Counted from the first letter of the stretch, positions 8,601 through 15,616 are shown. The stretch is 16,196 nucleotides of DNA from JAGOBX01 sp036733285 (GCA_036733285.1 DAINAU010000101.1:1-16196); one strand, 5' to 3'. Made by a program: numbers and translations. The notes: generated by a model from the letters alone, not told the origin.

Positions 8601-11600
8601 TTTAAACGACCACACCGTTTTATTGTAATAAAATGTTTCCGTTCCTTTTTTAATAATAAAATTTATCGTGACTCCGTCTACTATATCCGGATCGTAAGAA
8701 GAAATTACGCTTTGAAACGTATTAAGTCTTCCGGTTAAACCTACGCGTCTGTTAACGTTCGTTCCATCCGGAATTTTATTAACCTCGTAATATAAATAAA
8801 AATCTGAAACGTCCTCGTATTCAACCGAAGTCGAGACTTTTACTACTATAGGTTTGTCTTTCAATATTTGAGTTCCGTTGTATTGCGTTATCGAACTCGA
8901 CCCGTCTGTTATTTCTGTTACCCTTAAATCTTCAACCGTCGTCAATTCGCCGGTTACGCCCGATACTTCATAAACGTTGTTTATTCTGCCTTCTGAATTA
9001 TTTATTACCGGAACTATTACGAAATAATATCTTGTGGATTGACTAAGTCCGGTTATCGTCGTTTGACTTGTGGCGGGTTTGCGCAATTCCGAATCGCTGT
9101 TTTTTGTCCAGTAAGCCGCAAGGGTTGTAACAGAGCTTGTAGTCGAATAATAAATCTTATATCCGTTGAAATTCTTTATCGACGACAATGGATTCCACGA
9201 TAAGGTTATGCTGTTTATTGTTGTTGTTTTTACGTTTAAGCCGGTAATCAACGTGGTGTCGGACACATTGTTATATCCCGGCGAACCGAACGCGCCGGAA
9301 GGCGAACTCGCCTGATAATTTAATCCGTCGACAACCGCGTTAGCTTCGTCCTTTATTTCAAAATTTATTTTTTCAAACGAACTTCCGGTTCCATCAGCTC
9401 CAACCCACATCGGATAAGCGTCGTTGTAATCTACCCTTGATTTGTATGTTCCCGAAACATTTTGTATTTCCACGTATCCCGAATTATCGTTTAAATCAAA
9501 CGGATTTGACGCTTCAACCGCGTAAAAACCGTCAATCGTATAATTCCAGATTCCGTCTTTATTACCGTAAACCGCGGCAAAGCTTTTTCCTATTTCGTCT
9601 CTGGTTTCAAGTATGCTCGCCATTACAATATAATCGTTCGCCGGTATTATAGAACCGTTTGGAAAAGTGTTTATTATTCCATTGCAATTCAATTTCCAAC
9701 CGCTTATATCAAAAGGCAAATCGGTTAAATTCCTTAATTCTGCGTATTCAAGATATTTATCGTAATCTCCCAGCGGATTATACATAAACTCGTTTATTAT
9801 TATATTTTTATCAGAATATTTCAAATCCATAGCTATCGAATATTCTATGACGCTCGTTTCATCTCCGTCAGAAACGGCGTAAAAAACTCCGGTGTCTTTA
9901 ACCGGCAGTTTTGAAGGTAGTATGGCGTTTAAATATATTTGAATTTCATTGCCGGGTGATAATCCTGCGCCGGTTGACGTGAAATATAATTGAGACGCGC
10001 TGTCCTGCAATACGGTCGCATTGCTGATTCGCCAAGATGTATTCGACGGCTGCGCAGAAGCGTCTAAAAATAACGGCAAATTATTTTTAGATATATTTAC
10101 ATAACCGCCGGCTATGCAGAATGAAGTTAATCTGTTATCGTATAAAGAAATATTTTTCAGCGTTAATTTTAATTGAGCGGTCTCTCCGGATATTCCAACC
10201 CCTCCGGAAGCTAATGAAAGCGCCGCGGTTATATTGAAATCAGTTGGTTGAATCTCCAATCCGGCTAAAAAAGTGTTTTTGTCTTCGCCGTTTGACGCTA
10301 TCGTGTTTAAAGTGAATTCGTTGCTTATTCCGGATTTTTTCGGATTTTTAACAGCAAGTTTCAATTCTATGGTGTCGCCCGGAAATATCAATATGCCATA
10401 AAACGTTATTTGATTTTCCGTTAAAATATAATCTATTCCCTGCGGCAGATACGGTTGCGTCGATAAAAACGAGAACGAATTATAACTGTCCGCGTTTAAA
10501 TCTATTGTAAATCTTATTATTTCCCTTAATGCCGATTCTCCATTCTTCAATTTCAATATTAACGCCGAACTGTGTTTGACTATTTCGCTTGCGCCGGTAT
10601 CAAACGTTATGCTTGCTATCGGATAAGCTCCGTCTATTAATCCCGTATATAAAATTCCCTGGGTATTTGAACTTCCGTTTGTTATTGCCGATTCGTTTCC
10701 TCTAATGTCCGCCGCTGTAACGGCTAAATAATAAGTCGTTCCTTTTACAAACGAATCTCCGTTATTTATTGAATTCACCATATATGAGACTTGTTCTTTA
10801 TCTGTGATTATTCCTATTTCAGGACGCATATTTGTAACGTCGAGTATCGGAGATTTTGAAACGTAAATGAAATATCTGTCAAAATCGCGGCTTGAGCATC
10901 TGTCCCATGTTAATTTGATTCCTTCGCCTTCAGCTTTTCCAACAACTCCGGTTATATTCGACGGAGCGTTTTCTTCAAACGTCGCAGTTGCAGTTTTTAT
11001 ATGGGATTCATTCATCAATTTTCTGTAATGTTTTAAATATTCGCGGGCTAAAATCGGATCCCTTATGTAAATCTGGTTTTCATCGTTATTACTCTGAGCA
11101 GACATCGTAAAATTTGCCGAACCCGTTATTACAAGCTCTCCGTCTATTATCACTATTTTATTATGAAGGCGGGCGTCTACATTATTCGGGTTCTTAATTA
11201 CTCTAACATCGGCGCCGTTTGCAGCTAACTGATCTATAGTGGATTTTGAAACATTATTATCGTAATACCAGTCGTCAACGCTGCCTTCTACTATAGCCCC
11301 ATTCGATTTTGCCTCTAAAAATGCGGCGGCTATAGCGTCCGTCGCCCCCATATACCCAAATTTAGTCAAATTGTTCCCGAGCATTATCGCGCTTTTAGTA
11401 GCGCTTCTAATATTGTATAAAAATTTATTTGTCATCCACTGGTCTTCCGAAGAAAAAAACAATTCGGCTGTTGCGTTATTCTGAAGCTTAAAAGATTTGC
11501 TGCCTGAAAAACCTCCGTTAAATGTTCCGTTAAACATTTCTTCAAATTCTTGATGATACTCGTTGATTATATTATGGTCGGTTATTAATAATACATTATT

Positions 11601-12068
11601 GAATTGGGCGGACATAGCGCCGGTTGTCCAGTTTGCCGATCCTCCGATAACCTTCTCGTTCGCGGTTCCGTAATCTATCACTATCATTTTATTATGCTGG
11701 ATTCCATATCCGCTTATTGATGAATTTCTTAGTTTCCTCGGTATCGAGGAATTGATATTCGGATTGATTTCCCGCTCCCCGTCGCCTACAAGTCTTACTT
11801 TTAATCCTCTGGTATATGCGTTGTTTATCGCCCTGATAAAAGAATTCCCGGTTCCTGCGGAACCCCACGTATAACTTGAAATGTCAACTGAATACTGAGC
11901 ATTATTTATATATTCGGCGAGTTTGATTTCTATGTCGCTGTTGGATTGAGTCGATTGAGTTCCTTCCGTAAAATATACGTCCCACCATTTTTTAGCTAAA
12001 CTTGAATTTATGTAAAGTTCAAGAAATAACCCTGATAAAATTACTAATATTACTATTCTTTTTATCAT
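2685..12068 (-). CDS. Giant secreted protein: phospholipase-D pair, lamin-tail, fibronectin-III and Ig-like domains, C-terminal sorting-like domain
   Basis: The 3127-residue product has a signal peptide (likely cut after about residue 25, NSSLA). Residues 30-350 are a bilobed phospholipase-D fold with two HKD motifs: H125-x-K127 with D132 and GGSAN (142-146), and canonical H302-x-K304 with D309 and GSAN (316-319). Both look intact, so nuclease or phosphodiesterase activity is possible. A fibronectin-III domain follows at about 370-475, a beta-rich unassigned part at 480-755, and a lamin-tail domain at about 757-925 (INEFMYNPLGD...EYAELRN). A degenerate lamin-tail-like part lies near 1268-1440 (MITEVYPALSG). 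About seven more fibronectin-III domains start near 937, 1162, 1558, 1793, 2016, 2341 and 2463. Five alternate with a recurring domain of roughly 115 residues ending in a W-x-(F/I/V)-x-I(D) line. Ig-like domains lie near 2115-2220 and 2586-2890, with an acidic DNNNDGIEDNSD loop near 2970-2990. Residues 3040-3127 form a FlgD-like/type-A sorting-like tail (FYVFPNPYREK, SGAYIYKLKYSG, KIGKIGIIK). The ribosome binding site is weak. Inference: surface-anchored or released adhesin with an enzymatic head. Confidence 0.9.
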   Translation of the reverse strand: MIKRIVILVILSGLFLELYINSSLAKKWWDVYFTEGTQSTQSNSDIEIKLAEYINNAQYSVDISSYTWGSAGTGNSFIRAINNAYTRGLKVRLVGDGEREINPNINSSIPRKLRNSSISGYGIQHNKMIVIDYGTANEKVIGGSANWTTGAMSAQFNNVLLITDHNIINEYHQEFEEMFNGTFNGGFSGSKSFKLQNNATAELFFSSEDQWMTNKFLYNIRSATKSAIMLGNNLTKFGYMGATDAIAAAFLEAKSNGAIVEGSVDDWYYDNNVSKSTIDQLAANGADVRVIKNPNNVDARLHNKIVIIDGELVITGSANFTMSAQSNNDENQIYIRDPILAREYLKHYRKLMNESHIKTATATFEENAPSNITGVVGKAEGEGIKLTWDRCSSRDFDRYFIYVSKSPILDVTNMRPEIGIITDKEQVSYMVNSINNGDSFVKGTTYYLAVTAADIRGNESAITNGSSNTQGILYTGLIDGAYPIASITFDTGASEIVKHSSALILKLKNGESALREIIRFTIDLNADSYNSFSFLSTQPYLPQGIDYILTENQITFYGILIFPGDTIELKLAVKNPKKSGISNEFTLNTIASNGEDKNTFLAGLEIQPTDFNITAALSLASGGVGISGETAQLKLTLKNISLYDNRLTSFCIAGGYVNISKNNLPLFLDASAQPSNTSWRISNATVLQDSASQLYFTSTGAGLSPGNEIQIYLNAILPSKLPVKDTGVFYAVSDGDETSVIEYSIAMDLKYSDKNIIINEFMYNPLGDYDKYLEYAELRNLTDLPFDISGWKLNCNGIINTFPNGSIIPANDYIVMASILETRDEIGKSFAAVYGNKDGIWNYTIDGFYAVEASNPFDLNDNSGYVEIQNVSGTYKSRVDYNDAYPMWVGADGTGSSFEKINFEIKDEANAVVDGLNYQASSPSGAFGSPGYNNVSDTTLITGLNVKTTTINSITLSWNPLSSIKNFNGYKIYYSTTSSVTTLAAYWTKNSDSELRKPATSQTTITGLSQSTRYYFVIVPVINNSEGRINNVYEVSGVTGELTTVEDLRVTEITDGSSSITQYNGTQILKDKPIVVKVSTSVEYEDVSDFYLYYEVNKIPDGTNVNRRVGLTGRLNTFQSVISSYDPDIVDGVTINFIIKKGTETFYYNKTVWSFKIEGVPVDFNITGVSAANTGRGEILVKWNPVTNYPYFSQYKVYYSLSDTVDLKSNVWTASDDKNLSIGVTNSTIIKGLQSDKKYGFKVVLYNSWNYEGDLETAELVFDTPIATGNLMITEVYPALSGDTVAWAEIYCYSGIQDLNEYKISSISEKSVKTALTGKSIGEKTYLKIELGYNYFKNDDGIILYNGQDEIIKCIFWSNRDGVLSDTITSELKQEYYTSALWGMSGYYKYSSNNGIENTLIYLDASQNFTISRKMLNNTVYYENNNLFDWELCSIPTPEGVNQITSPIMNYISDGNKILSNFYIENSLRDTAAIVNFVLTGQPRDINQIKLYYNINAEATGGVQDTAVATISASADSLTRTAVIPKPGINYGTVYFVVEVDGKIYKFNSTRAWSYIIDNEPPAKLSGLSVISKNLNSVSIIWNKYDKTDFLEYTVYYGAVPDVSKLSNKWDSSKDGALINQTNSYSKITGLLNFTKYYFAVSVKDKAGNESDLSDTVMIFTSSEKNILDLSAAGESTGKIAVDFSIMERFSYENIAIRFRLSALNENPPTAWVDTNAKPDGNGTSNLTDTQIQCIDSGNGYWTANLNVSNLGYKDGDVINLLFECDGSLIYRTIYDEYWRIKLDKTNNSNITKISANGISDSTTTIHISWEPVFSMDDFSEYIVVYQIGDTVSVSDSQWTYLKDSNLKNKYGSITEVKGLLPNNEYTFGVLTKDISGNYSQPVQTAKITTNSQTPAEDPATDGLNTAHLLDGSEKLMLKNITVSTEFEYPVNNGDKVYLWYDVGNVPDGKSLTNSEDRYIEMVCADGSQRKLWEGVIPSSDNEMIHNATVQYVFEINNTVFRNRDKSAFKYVIDSEPPAAVQSFIVNDRGTSAFVYWIPVSDADFYSYRIKYSKDFYNNPIIILDKKNEPTLGSVSNSVLPIQNLDSVSNYYFEICSVDKIGNESSIKKAKLLRKTPGQVSKIEPVSGDTIDISLNNIFEKTVVLRDASGVAIPSANIEISIEDGNSLINNSSLISGTTDDYGAFKFSVSADKAKPGAIKISASNGVTKYLSLINSAELPDKEILNVKSVMLNYATDGVNSAVDFSSVVYLKDTDIIIVFTTDKVPAISGKIELYYKINLDLIDLEESEKVEAELVSGYSNRYKAAIPKAGKSCVLNFAIKIENKIFKYSESENWSVIIDGSPPEKITNLNYASINDNSVTLTWNRNESEDFYSYGIFYDTVPVINSVSSKIWNLTNDNNLRQKNNAQTIITGLIPENDYYFAAAAYDIVGNASVLSDTIKITITKGSITDTENNQNFDSVPSSVGDFVVLDYSNYAVLNWIPSNESDFSTYKIRYRTSLSDTGIILTKIEKPDLGIKTSSLLNITELDRYRTYYFDISVLDMAGNESPVKSAVISRSVPADNNESDSQTGDTEEVQNPDNQDTIVAEPYIIEKFPDDNTITAGLFDTMVLSAIVKDINENPIQGETVNLIITGAAEFENDSKYLSLVSDISGRINFELKPLSGLGMFNIELQTEKAGAKTSFSVKAVNNYAGYGDIALSAPEEANAGETVSIVASAINLKRQDYFKYVSEADKKINLRIISESGTKEIKKNISDNGTAIFEICYTKNQTINISAEFSGFQKNKSIKINPGLKKNIVVDMPENIAFLGDDILYSIYYTDEYGNTIAFEANIQVFVEQIKEAPKSNIKFAAYYGNFVKLTKCGLNSIKFIDEFGNTVTKYIRVMLNPKKENIYEFNNTVMNIPADVLPDSAYVEILKEAEAETEFAFVKNAGFGNLREIDGSLRKFDVKNILTETVVEKEFEKMISVEIPYSDNNNDGIEDNSDIECSKLKLYRFNETNNKWEIVKDGFNYSDPVSKTVKAELKHFSYYSVAAPKYGSGVDSGFYVFPNPYREKYGTNKVIFNGVSGNVDLQIFNIAGRKVYEFKGDAGTELEWNLRNNQNEEVASGAYIYKLKYSGGKKIGKIGIIK

Positions 12069-12198
12069 AAAATCAGCCTGTCCGCCTTTTTTTACCTTTT
12101 TTAATTGCCAATTTTTTGTCTATGCCGAATTTTTGAATCTTTTCTTTTTAATCTTTTATTTCAAATGTATAAATCCAAAAATCGACTCGTTTTTTTAT

Positions 12199-12271
12199 GA
12201 TTTTGAAATTGTAGAACGTTTTGTCGGGCGGTTCAATTAAAACTAAAACATTATAACAATTTTTCAAAATC
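12199..12271. repeat. Inverted repeat between the giant gene and the coiled-coil gene
   Basis: GATTTTGAAATTGT (12199-12212) is matched by ACAATTTTTCAAAATC (12256-12271), two bases longer, around a 43-nt spacer. The right arm is identical to the arm at 14248-14263. On the minus strand, TGTTATAAT (extended -10 type, near 12249-12257) lies in the right arm and spacer, so the element could carry the giant gene's promoter. No good -35 is visible and the T-run expected of a terminator is missing. The rest of 12069-12277 is AT-rich without a gene. Confidence 0.7.
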
Positions 12272-12277
12272 TTAGCT

Positions 12278-13117
12278 CTATTTCGGATTTAAAGCTATTT
12301 TTAATTCCTCTTCTTCGTTTGTTAATCCGCAATATTCCTGATTATATTCGTTATATAATCTGTTATATTTCAAACTCATATCGCGCAATATATTATTCTT
12401 ATAAACAAGTTCCTTTATAAAACTATTGTCATTTTTATTATTATTAAAATAGTATATTAATTTTTGGGAGATGTCAACTTCTTTATTTAAAAATTTTATT
12501 TTTGAATATACATCCGACATTTTAAGTTTTAAATCTATTATTAAGTCTTGTAAAAGACCCAGCCGGACATAAACATTGTTTTCAGATAAAACTATGGTTT
12601 TATTCTTTTTATATCTATTTATTGCATCGTTAAATTCCATTCTGTCCTGTCCGTATTCGCCGCTGATTAACCGTTCTTTTTTCAGATAAACAAGCTTGAT
12701 AAAATCCCTGTTATTTTCATTTGTCTTGTTTTGAATTGTCATCAAATATAGAATTCTTTTGTCATATTCCTGTATCAATTGATTTTTCAACTTGTTTTTC
12801 AATAATTCCAATAATACTCTGTCATTATCGTTTTTCTCTATTTTTCCAGCTATCGCATAACTTTTTTTCAAAAGAATGTTTAACTTAATTTCATCCAGCC
12901 AATTCGATTGTTCGCTTTGTTTCTTTTTAAGTTTCAATATTTCCTGATTAATATCAGTCAGGGCAGCCAGATTTTCGGCAATCTCATTTTTGGTTTTTTC
13001 TAAATTCAATGATGACCGATAGTAGTTTTTTTCTACTTCTTCAAAAGCATAACCAGCTGATAATAAATAGATTATTTGAAAAAAAACTATTGTAAAACAA
13101 ATATATATTCTTTTCAT
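12278..13117 (-). CDS. Secreted coiled-coil protein of unknown function
   Basis: I do not recognise a family. The 279-residue product begins with a Sec signal peptide (basic MKR, hydrophobic IYICFTIVFFQIIYLLSA, likely cut after GYA at about residue 24). The mature protein is nearly all helix-forming, rich in Lys, Glu, Asn and Leu with heptad-like spacing: first about residues 30-75, then 90-130 and 180-250. There is no lipobox, no second membrane segment and no catalytic motif. It ends with LKIALNPK. The start has no clear Shine-Dalgarno. The gene follows the lipoprotein gene by 50 bp on the same strand, so it is probably co-transcribed. The giant gene lies downstream after an inverted repeat. 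Inference: a periplasmic rod- or spacer-like protein that may work with the lipoprotein. TolC-like or filament proteins are alternatives I cannot support. Confidence 0.8.
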   Translation of the reverse strand: MKRIYICFTIVFFQIIYLLSAGYAFEEVEKNYYRSSLNLEKTKNEIAENLAALTDINQEILKLKKKQSEQSNWLDEIKLNILLKKSYAIAGKIEKNDNDRVLLELLKNKLKNQLIQEYDKRILYLMTIQNKTNENNRDFIKLVYLKKERLISGEYGQDRMEFNDAINRYKKNKTIVLSENNVYVRLGLLQDLIIDLKLKMSDVYSKIKFLNKEVDISQKLIYYFNNNKNDNSFIKELVYKNNILRDMSLKYNRLYNEYNQEYCGLTNEEEELKIALNPK

Positions 13118-13167
13118 ACGGTTTTAATCAAAGCAATATATATTCCAGAATCTATTTATTTATAAAA

Positions 13168-14019
13168 TTATTTTAAAAGTTCAGTTCTAAAATCAGAAAC
13201 AGTTTTAAAAATATATTGGATTTCTTCTTCCGTATATTCTAATCCTTTTATATAGTATCGCATTGATATTTCTGCCAGCGGCTTTAATTTTACGGCATAT
13301 TCGGAATATTTTTTATTATCCGCTAATTTCAGGGCTAATCTGAATAATGCCATATCGTTTTTTCGTATGTATTCGTCAATTTTTTTTCCGAGTTTATCTT
13401 CTTTATCCTGACCGGTCATTATAATCGTTATATATGTAAATTCATTTAATATTCCTATCGAATAATAAACCGGAAATTCTTCGTCTAAATCCAATATTTT
13501 ATTCGTTAATTCTTTTTTTTCTTCTTTCCATTGAACGCGAAATTTTTTAATATCAGTGTCATTGATATCGTTTTCTATAAACATATTCAAATATTTATTG
13601 AACGACGGAGCGAAGAATGAAGACGCATTTAATTCATTTAAATAGTTTTGATAGATTTTATCGTATTCCGCAAGTTGCGTTTTCCCTCCTATCATCTTTT
13701 CATATGCTATGTCAACGCTTAACATTCCAAGACGCATTATCATTTTTTTCCGGTCGGCGGCAGTATTAAATTGTTGGGGCTGCGGAATTACTTCGCTGTA
13801 AAACGATTTGTTGTTTCTGAAAACAATGATATAATCAAGCGGATCCGGAGCCGATTGAATATAATTGATGATTTCAGCGGAAAGTTCTGATAATTCTGGC
13901 GGCGACGGTAATTGATTATCCTCGGATGATTGTTTTTTAGAACAGGTAGTCAACAATAAACCGGCGCAAACAACCGCAAAAAAAACTAATACGTTATGAA
14001 AAAAGTTTTTTTCTGACAT
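13168..14019 (-). CDS. Helical lipoprotein of unknown function
   Basis: The start is set at the ATG 14017-14019 because a perfect AAGGAGG lies about 9 nt upstream; a TTG 18 bases earlier would place that ribosome binding site inside the coding part. The 283-residue product has a lipoprotein signal: N-terminal MSEKNFFHN, a hydrophobic core, then LLLTTC with Cys26 and +2 Ser. Thr at -1 is unusual for a lipobox but tolerated in some phyla. After a Ser/Pro-rich linker (about 30-42) the rest is predominantly helical. One stretch, MRLGMLSVDIAYEKM (about residues 90-104), resembles from memory uncharacterised lipoproteins of Bacteroidetes-type bacteria that carry a G-x-Y-x-A-D-L-x-Y line. That resemblance is unverified. 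The gene is first of a set with the coiled-coil gene 50 bp downstream. It likely sits on the inner face of the outer membrane or the outer face of the inner membrane. Confidence 0.82.
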   Translation of the reverse strand: MSEKNFFHNVLVFFAVVCAGLLLTTCSKKQSSEDNQLPSPPELSELSAEIINYIQSAPDPLDYIIVFRNNKSFYSEVIPQPQQFNTAADRKKMIMRLGMLSVDIAYEKMIGGKTQLAEYDKIYQNYLNELNASSFFAPSFNKYLNMFIENDINDTDIKKFRVQWKEEKKELTNKILDLDEEFPVYYSIGILNEFTYITIIMTGQDKEDKLGKKIDEYIRKNDMALFRLALKLADNKKYSEYAVKLKPLAEISMRYYIKGLEYTEEEIQYIFKTVSDFRTELLK

Positions 14020-14045
14020 TGAACTAACCTCCTTCAATAAATAAA

Positions 14046-14154
14046 ATTAAACTCGAATAATGCGCTAAAAAAGCAAAGTTTTTCAAAACATAGATGTTTA
14101 TTAAACCCGGATAATGCATTAGATGTAAAGCAAAGTTTTTCAAAACATAGACGT
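14046..14154. repeat. Tandem direct repeat, two copies of about 53 bp
   Basis: Copy 1 (14046-14097) and copy 2 (14100-14154) share ATTAAAC-CCG-ATAATGC, then AAAGCAAAGTTTTTCAAAAC and ATAGA-GT. They differ at a few bases and by a short internal insertion. They lie directly upstream of the lipoprotein gene. The word GTTTTTCAAAAC resembles the arms of the inverted repeats nearby. Confidence 0.8.
14057..14086 (-). promoter_or_regulatory. Possible promoter for the lipoprotein gene
   Basis: On the minus strand TTGAAA (14081-14086) and CATTAT (14057-14062) are 18 bp apart, which would start transcription about 30 nt before the ATG. Only four of six bases match at each box or slightly better, so this is a weak call. 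It lies within copy 1 of the tandem repeat. Confidence 0.3.
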
Positions 14155-14163
14155 ATGCTTGTT

Positions 14164-14282
14164 AAAACTTCTAAAAACCCGAAAACTTTCCGGTATATTT
14201 TTAAGATTTTGAAAAATTGTCTAAAACAAGTATTCTATGCTGTTTGAACAATTTTTCAAAATCCTTATGCAGTTTTCGGGTT
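14164..14282. repeat. Nested inverted-repeat element in the divergent intergenic region
   Basis: Outer arms AACCCGAAAACT (14176-14187) and AGTTTTCGGGTT (14271-14282) are perfectly complementary. Inner arms GATTTTGAAAAATTGT (14205-14220) and ACAATTTTTCAAAATC (14248-14263) are perfectly complementary over 16 bp. The left part (14164-14189) is identical over 26 bp to 16142-16167, and the inner arms recur at 12199-12271. No protein is encoded in 14038-14367; this element, the tandem repeat and two promoters fill it. Confidence 0.85.
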
Positions 14283-14309
14283 AAATAAATTGTAATATTA
14301 AAATATTTC

Positions 14310-14338
14310 TTGTCAATTTTTATTTAATTATTTATAAT
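14310..14338 (+). promoter_or_regulatory. Sigma-70-type promoter for the nucleotide-sugar genes
   Basis: TTGTCA (14310-14315) and TATAAT (14333-14338) are separated by exactly 17 bp, a near-consensus housekeeping promoter. The ATG of the thymidylyltransferase gene follows 29 bp after the -10 box with an AAGGAG at 14354-14359, giving a short leader. Confidence 0.85.
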
Positions 14339-14367
14339 CGAAAAAAATAAAAAAAGGAGCGTTAAAT

Positions 14368-15138
14368 ATGAATGATATAAAAGGCGTAATATTAGCGGGC
14401 GGACTGGGTTCAAGGTTGGCGCCTCTGACTAATATAACAAATAAACATCTTCTGCCGGTTTATAACAAACCTATGATTTATTATCCTTTATTAACGCTTG
14501 TCGAAGCCGGAATCAAAGATATTATGATTGTTACCGGAGGAAATAACGCCGGCGATTTTCTGCGTTTGCTCGGCAACGGCGGCGAGTTTGGTCTCGAAGA
14601 CCTTAATTATACTTATCAAAAAGGCGAAGGCGGAATAGCAGACGCTCTCAAACTCGTCAAACATTTTGTCGGTTCAAATAAATTCTGCGTTATTCTCGGA
14701 GACAACATAATTGAAAAAAACATTAAAAAATTAGTTGATAATTTTAAGAAACAGGATTGCGGCGCGAAAATACTTTTAAAAAAAGTTCCAGACCCCGAGC
14801 GGTTCGGCGTGGCGACTTTAAAAAAAGACAAGGTAGTAAAAATCGTTGAAAAACCAAAAAAACCCGATACAAATTTTGCTGTTACCGGAATTTATTTTTA
14901 TCATTCCGACGTTTTTGAAATAATTAAAGATTTGAAACCTTCAAAAAGAAACGAGCTGGAAATCACCGACGTCAATAATTTTTATATAAAAAATAAAAGT
15001 ATGACTTTTGATTTTCTCGACGGCTGGTGGACCGACGCCGGAACCTTCGAGTCTTTATTCCGCGCAAATTATCTTGTCGCGAAAAAATTCGGATTATCCG
15101 CCTCAAAACTTTTAAATATGAAAATTAAAGAGGATTGA
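14368..15138 (+). CDS. rmlA: Glucose-1-phosphate thymidylyltransferase (RmlA/RfbA-like)
   Basis: The enzyme joins glucose 1-phosphate and dTTP to give dTDP-glucose and diphosphate in the cytoplasm, the first step towards dTDP-rhamnose and other deoxysugars. The 256-residue product has the nucleotidyltransferase signature GGLGSRLAPLT (11-21) with Lys26 in NKHLLPVYNKPMIYYPL, the metal-binding GDN (111-113), the family line VPDPERFGV (140-148), EKP (161-163), AVTGIYFY (171-178), ELEITDVN (196-203) and GWWTDAGT (219-226). It is shorter than the usual 290 residues of RmlA, lacking part of the C-terminal region, like the short forms found in many genomes. Start: ATG 8 nt after AAGGAG, from a near-consensus promoter. 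The downstream epimerase gene begins 5 bp after its stop. Exact sugar-phosphate specificity (dTTP against another NTP) is family-based inference. Confidence 0.92.
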   Translation: MNDIKGVILAGGLGSRLAPLTNITNKHLLPVYNKPMIYYPLLTLVEAGIKDIMIVTGGNNAGDFLRLLGNGGEFGLEDLNYTYQKGEGGIADALKLVKHFVGSNKFCVILGDNIIEKNIKKLVDNFKKQDCGAKILLKKVPDPERFGVATLKKDKVVKIVEKPKKPDTNFAVTGIYFYHSDVFEIIKDLKPSKRNELEITDVNNFYIKNKSMTFDFLDGWWTDAGTFESLFRANYLVAKKFGLSASKLLNMKIKED

Positions 15139-15143
15139 TTTTA

Positions 15144-15605
15144 ATGAAACTAATAAAAGACGTGGAATTAAAAAAACTTCATTATAACGTTGACGAACGC
15201 GGCAGACTTATTGAAATATTCAGAAACGACGATAAGATGTTTCAAAAGTTCGGACAGGTCTACATCACAACCGCTTATCCGGGAGTGGTAAAAGGCTGGC
15301 ATTATCATAAAATTCAAGACGATTATTTTTTTGTCATAAAAAGCATGGCGAAAATAGTTTTATACGACGCAAGAAAAGATTCCGAAACCAATGGCCTGAT
15401 TAATGAATTTTTTTTGGGCGAACACAACCTCGCCCTGCTTAAAATACCGAAATTCGTTGTTCACGGATTTAAATGCATAGGCGAAACCGAATGTCTTATA
15501 ATGAATTGCCCGACTCAAACTTATAATCCGGCTCAACCCGACGAATACAGAATCCCGCTTGATACTAACGAAATTAATTATAATTGGGAACGGAAAAACG
15601 GTTGA
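15144..15605 (+). CDS. RmlC-like dTDP-4-dehydrorhamnose 3,5-epimerase family protein
   Basis: The 153-residue product is a single cupin of the RmlC-like family, which epimerises or isomerises dTDP-4-keto-6-deoxysugars. Visible landmarks are DERGRLIEIFR (17-27), KGWHYHK (50-56, with the His expected at the catalytic base position), VLYDARKDS (72-80), IPKFVVHGF (101-109) and TYNP (126-129). It is shorter than classical RmlC (about 180 residues), so it may be a relative with another product, such as a 3-epimerase or a ketoisomerase. The ATG at 15144 is chosen because GAGG (15130-15133) lies 10 nt upstream; the in-frame TTG at 15135 would overlap the preceding stop and sit 1 nt after that site. 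It is co-transcribed with the rmlA-like gene. The dehydratase (rmlB) and reductase (rmlD) are not in the window. Confidence 0.85.
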   Translation: MKLIKDVELKKLHYNVDERGRLIEIFRNDDKMFQKFGQVYITTAYPGVVKGWHYHKIQDDYFFVIKSMAKIVLYDARKDSETNGLINEFFLGEHNLALLKIPKFVVHGFKCIGETECLIMNCPTQTYNPAQPDEYRIPLDTNEINYNWERKNG

Positions 15606-15616
15606 TAATTTAAATC

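Noticed and set aside
12199..12271. Intrinsic terminator for the coiled-coil gene
   Set aside because: The stem is AT-only, the spacer is 43 nt long, and no T-run follows on the minus strand.
14020..14037. TTG start for the lipoprotein six codons upstream
   Set aside because: That start would contain the perfect AAGGAGG within its own coding sequence; the ATG at 14017-14019 is the natural start.
15135..15143. TTG start for the epimerase gene, three codons upstream
   Set aside because: It would overlap the preceding stop codon and sit 1 nt after the ribosome binding site; the ATG at 15144 has proper spacing.
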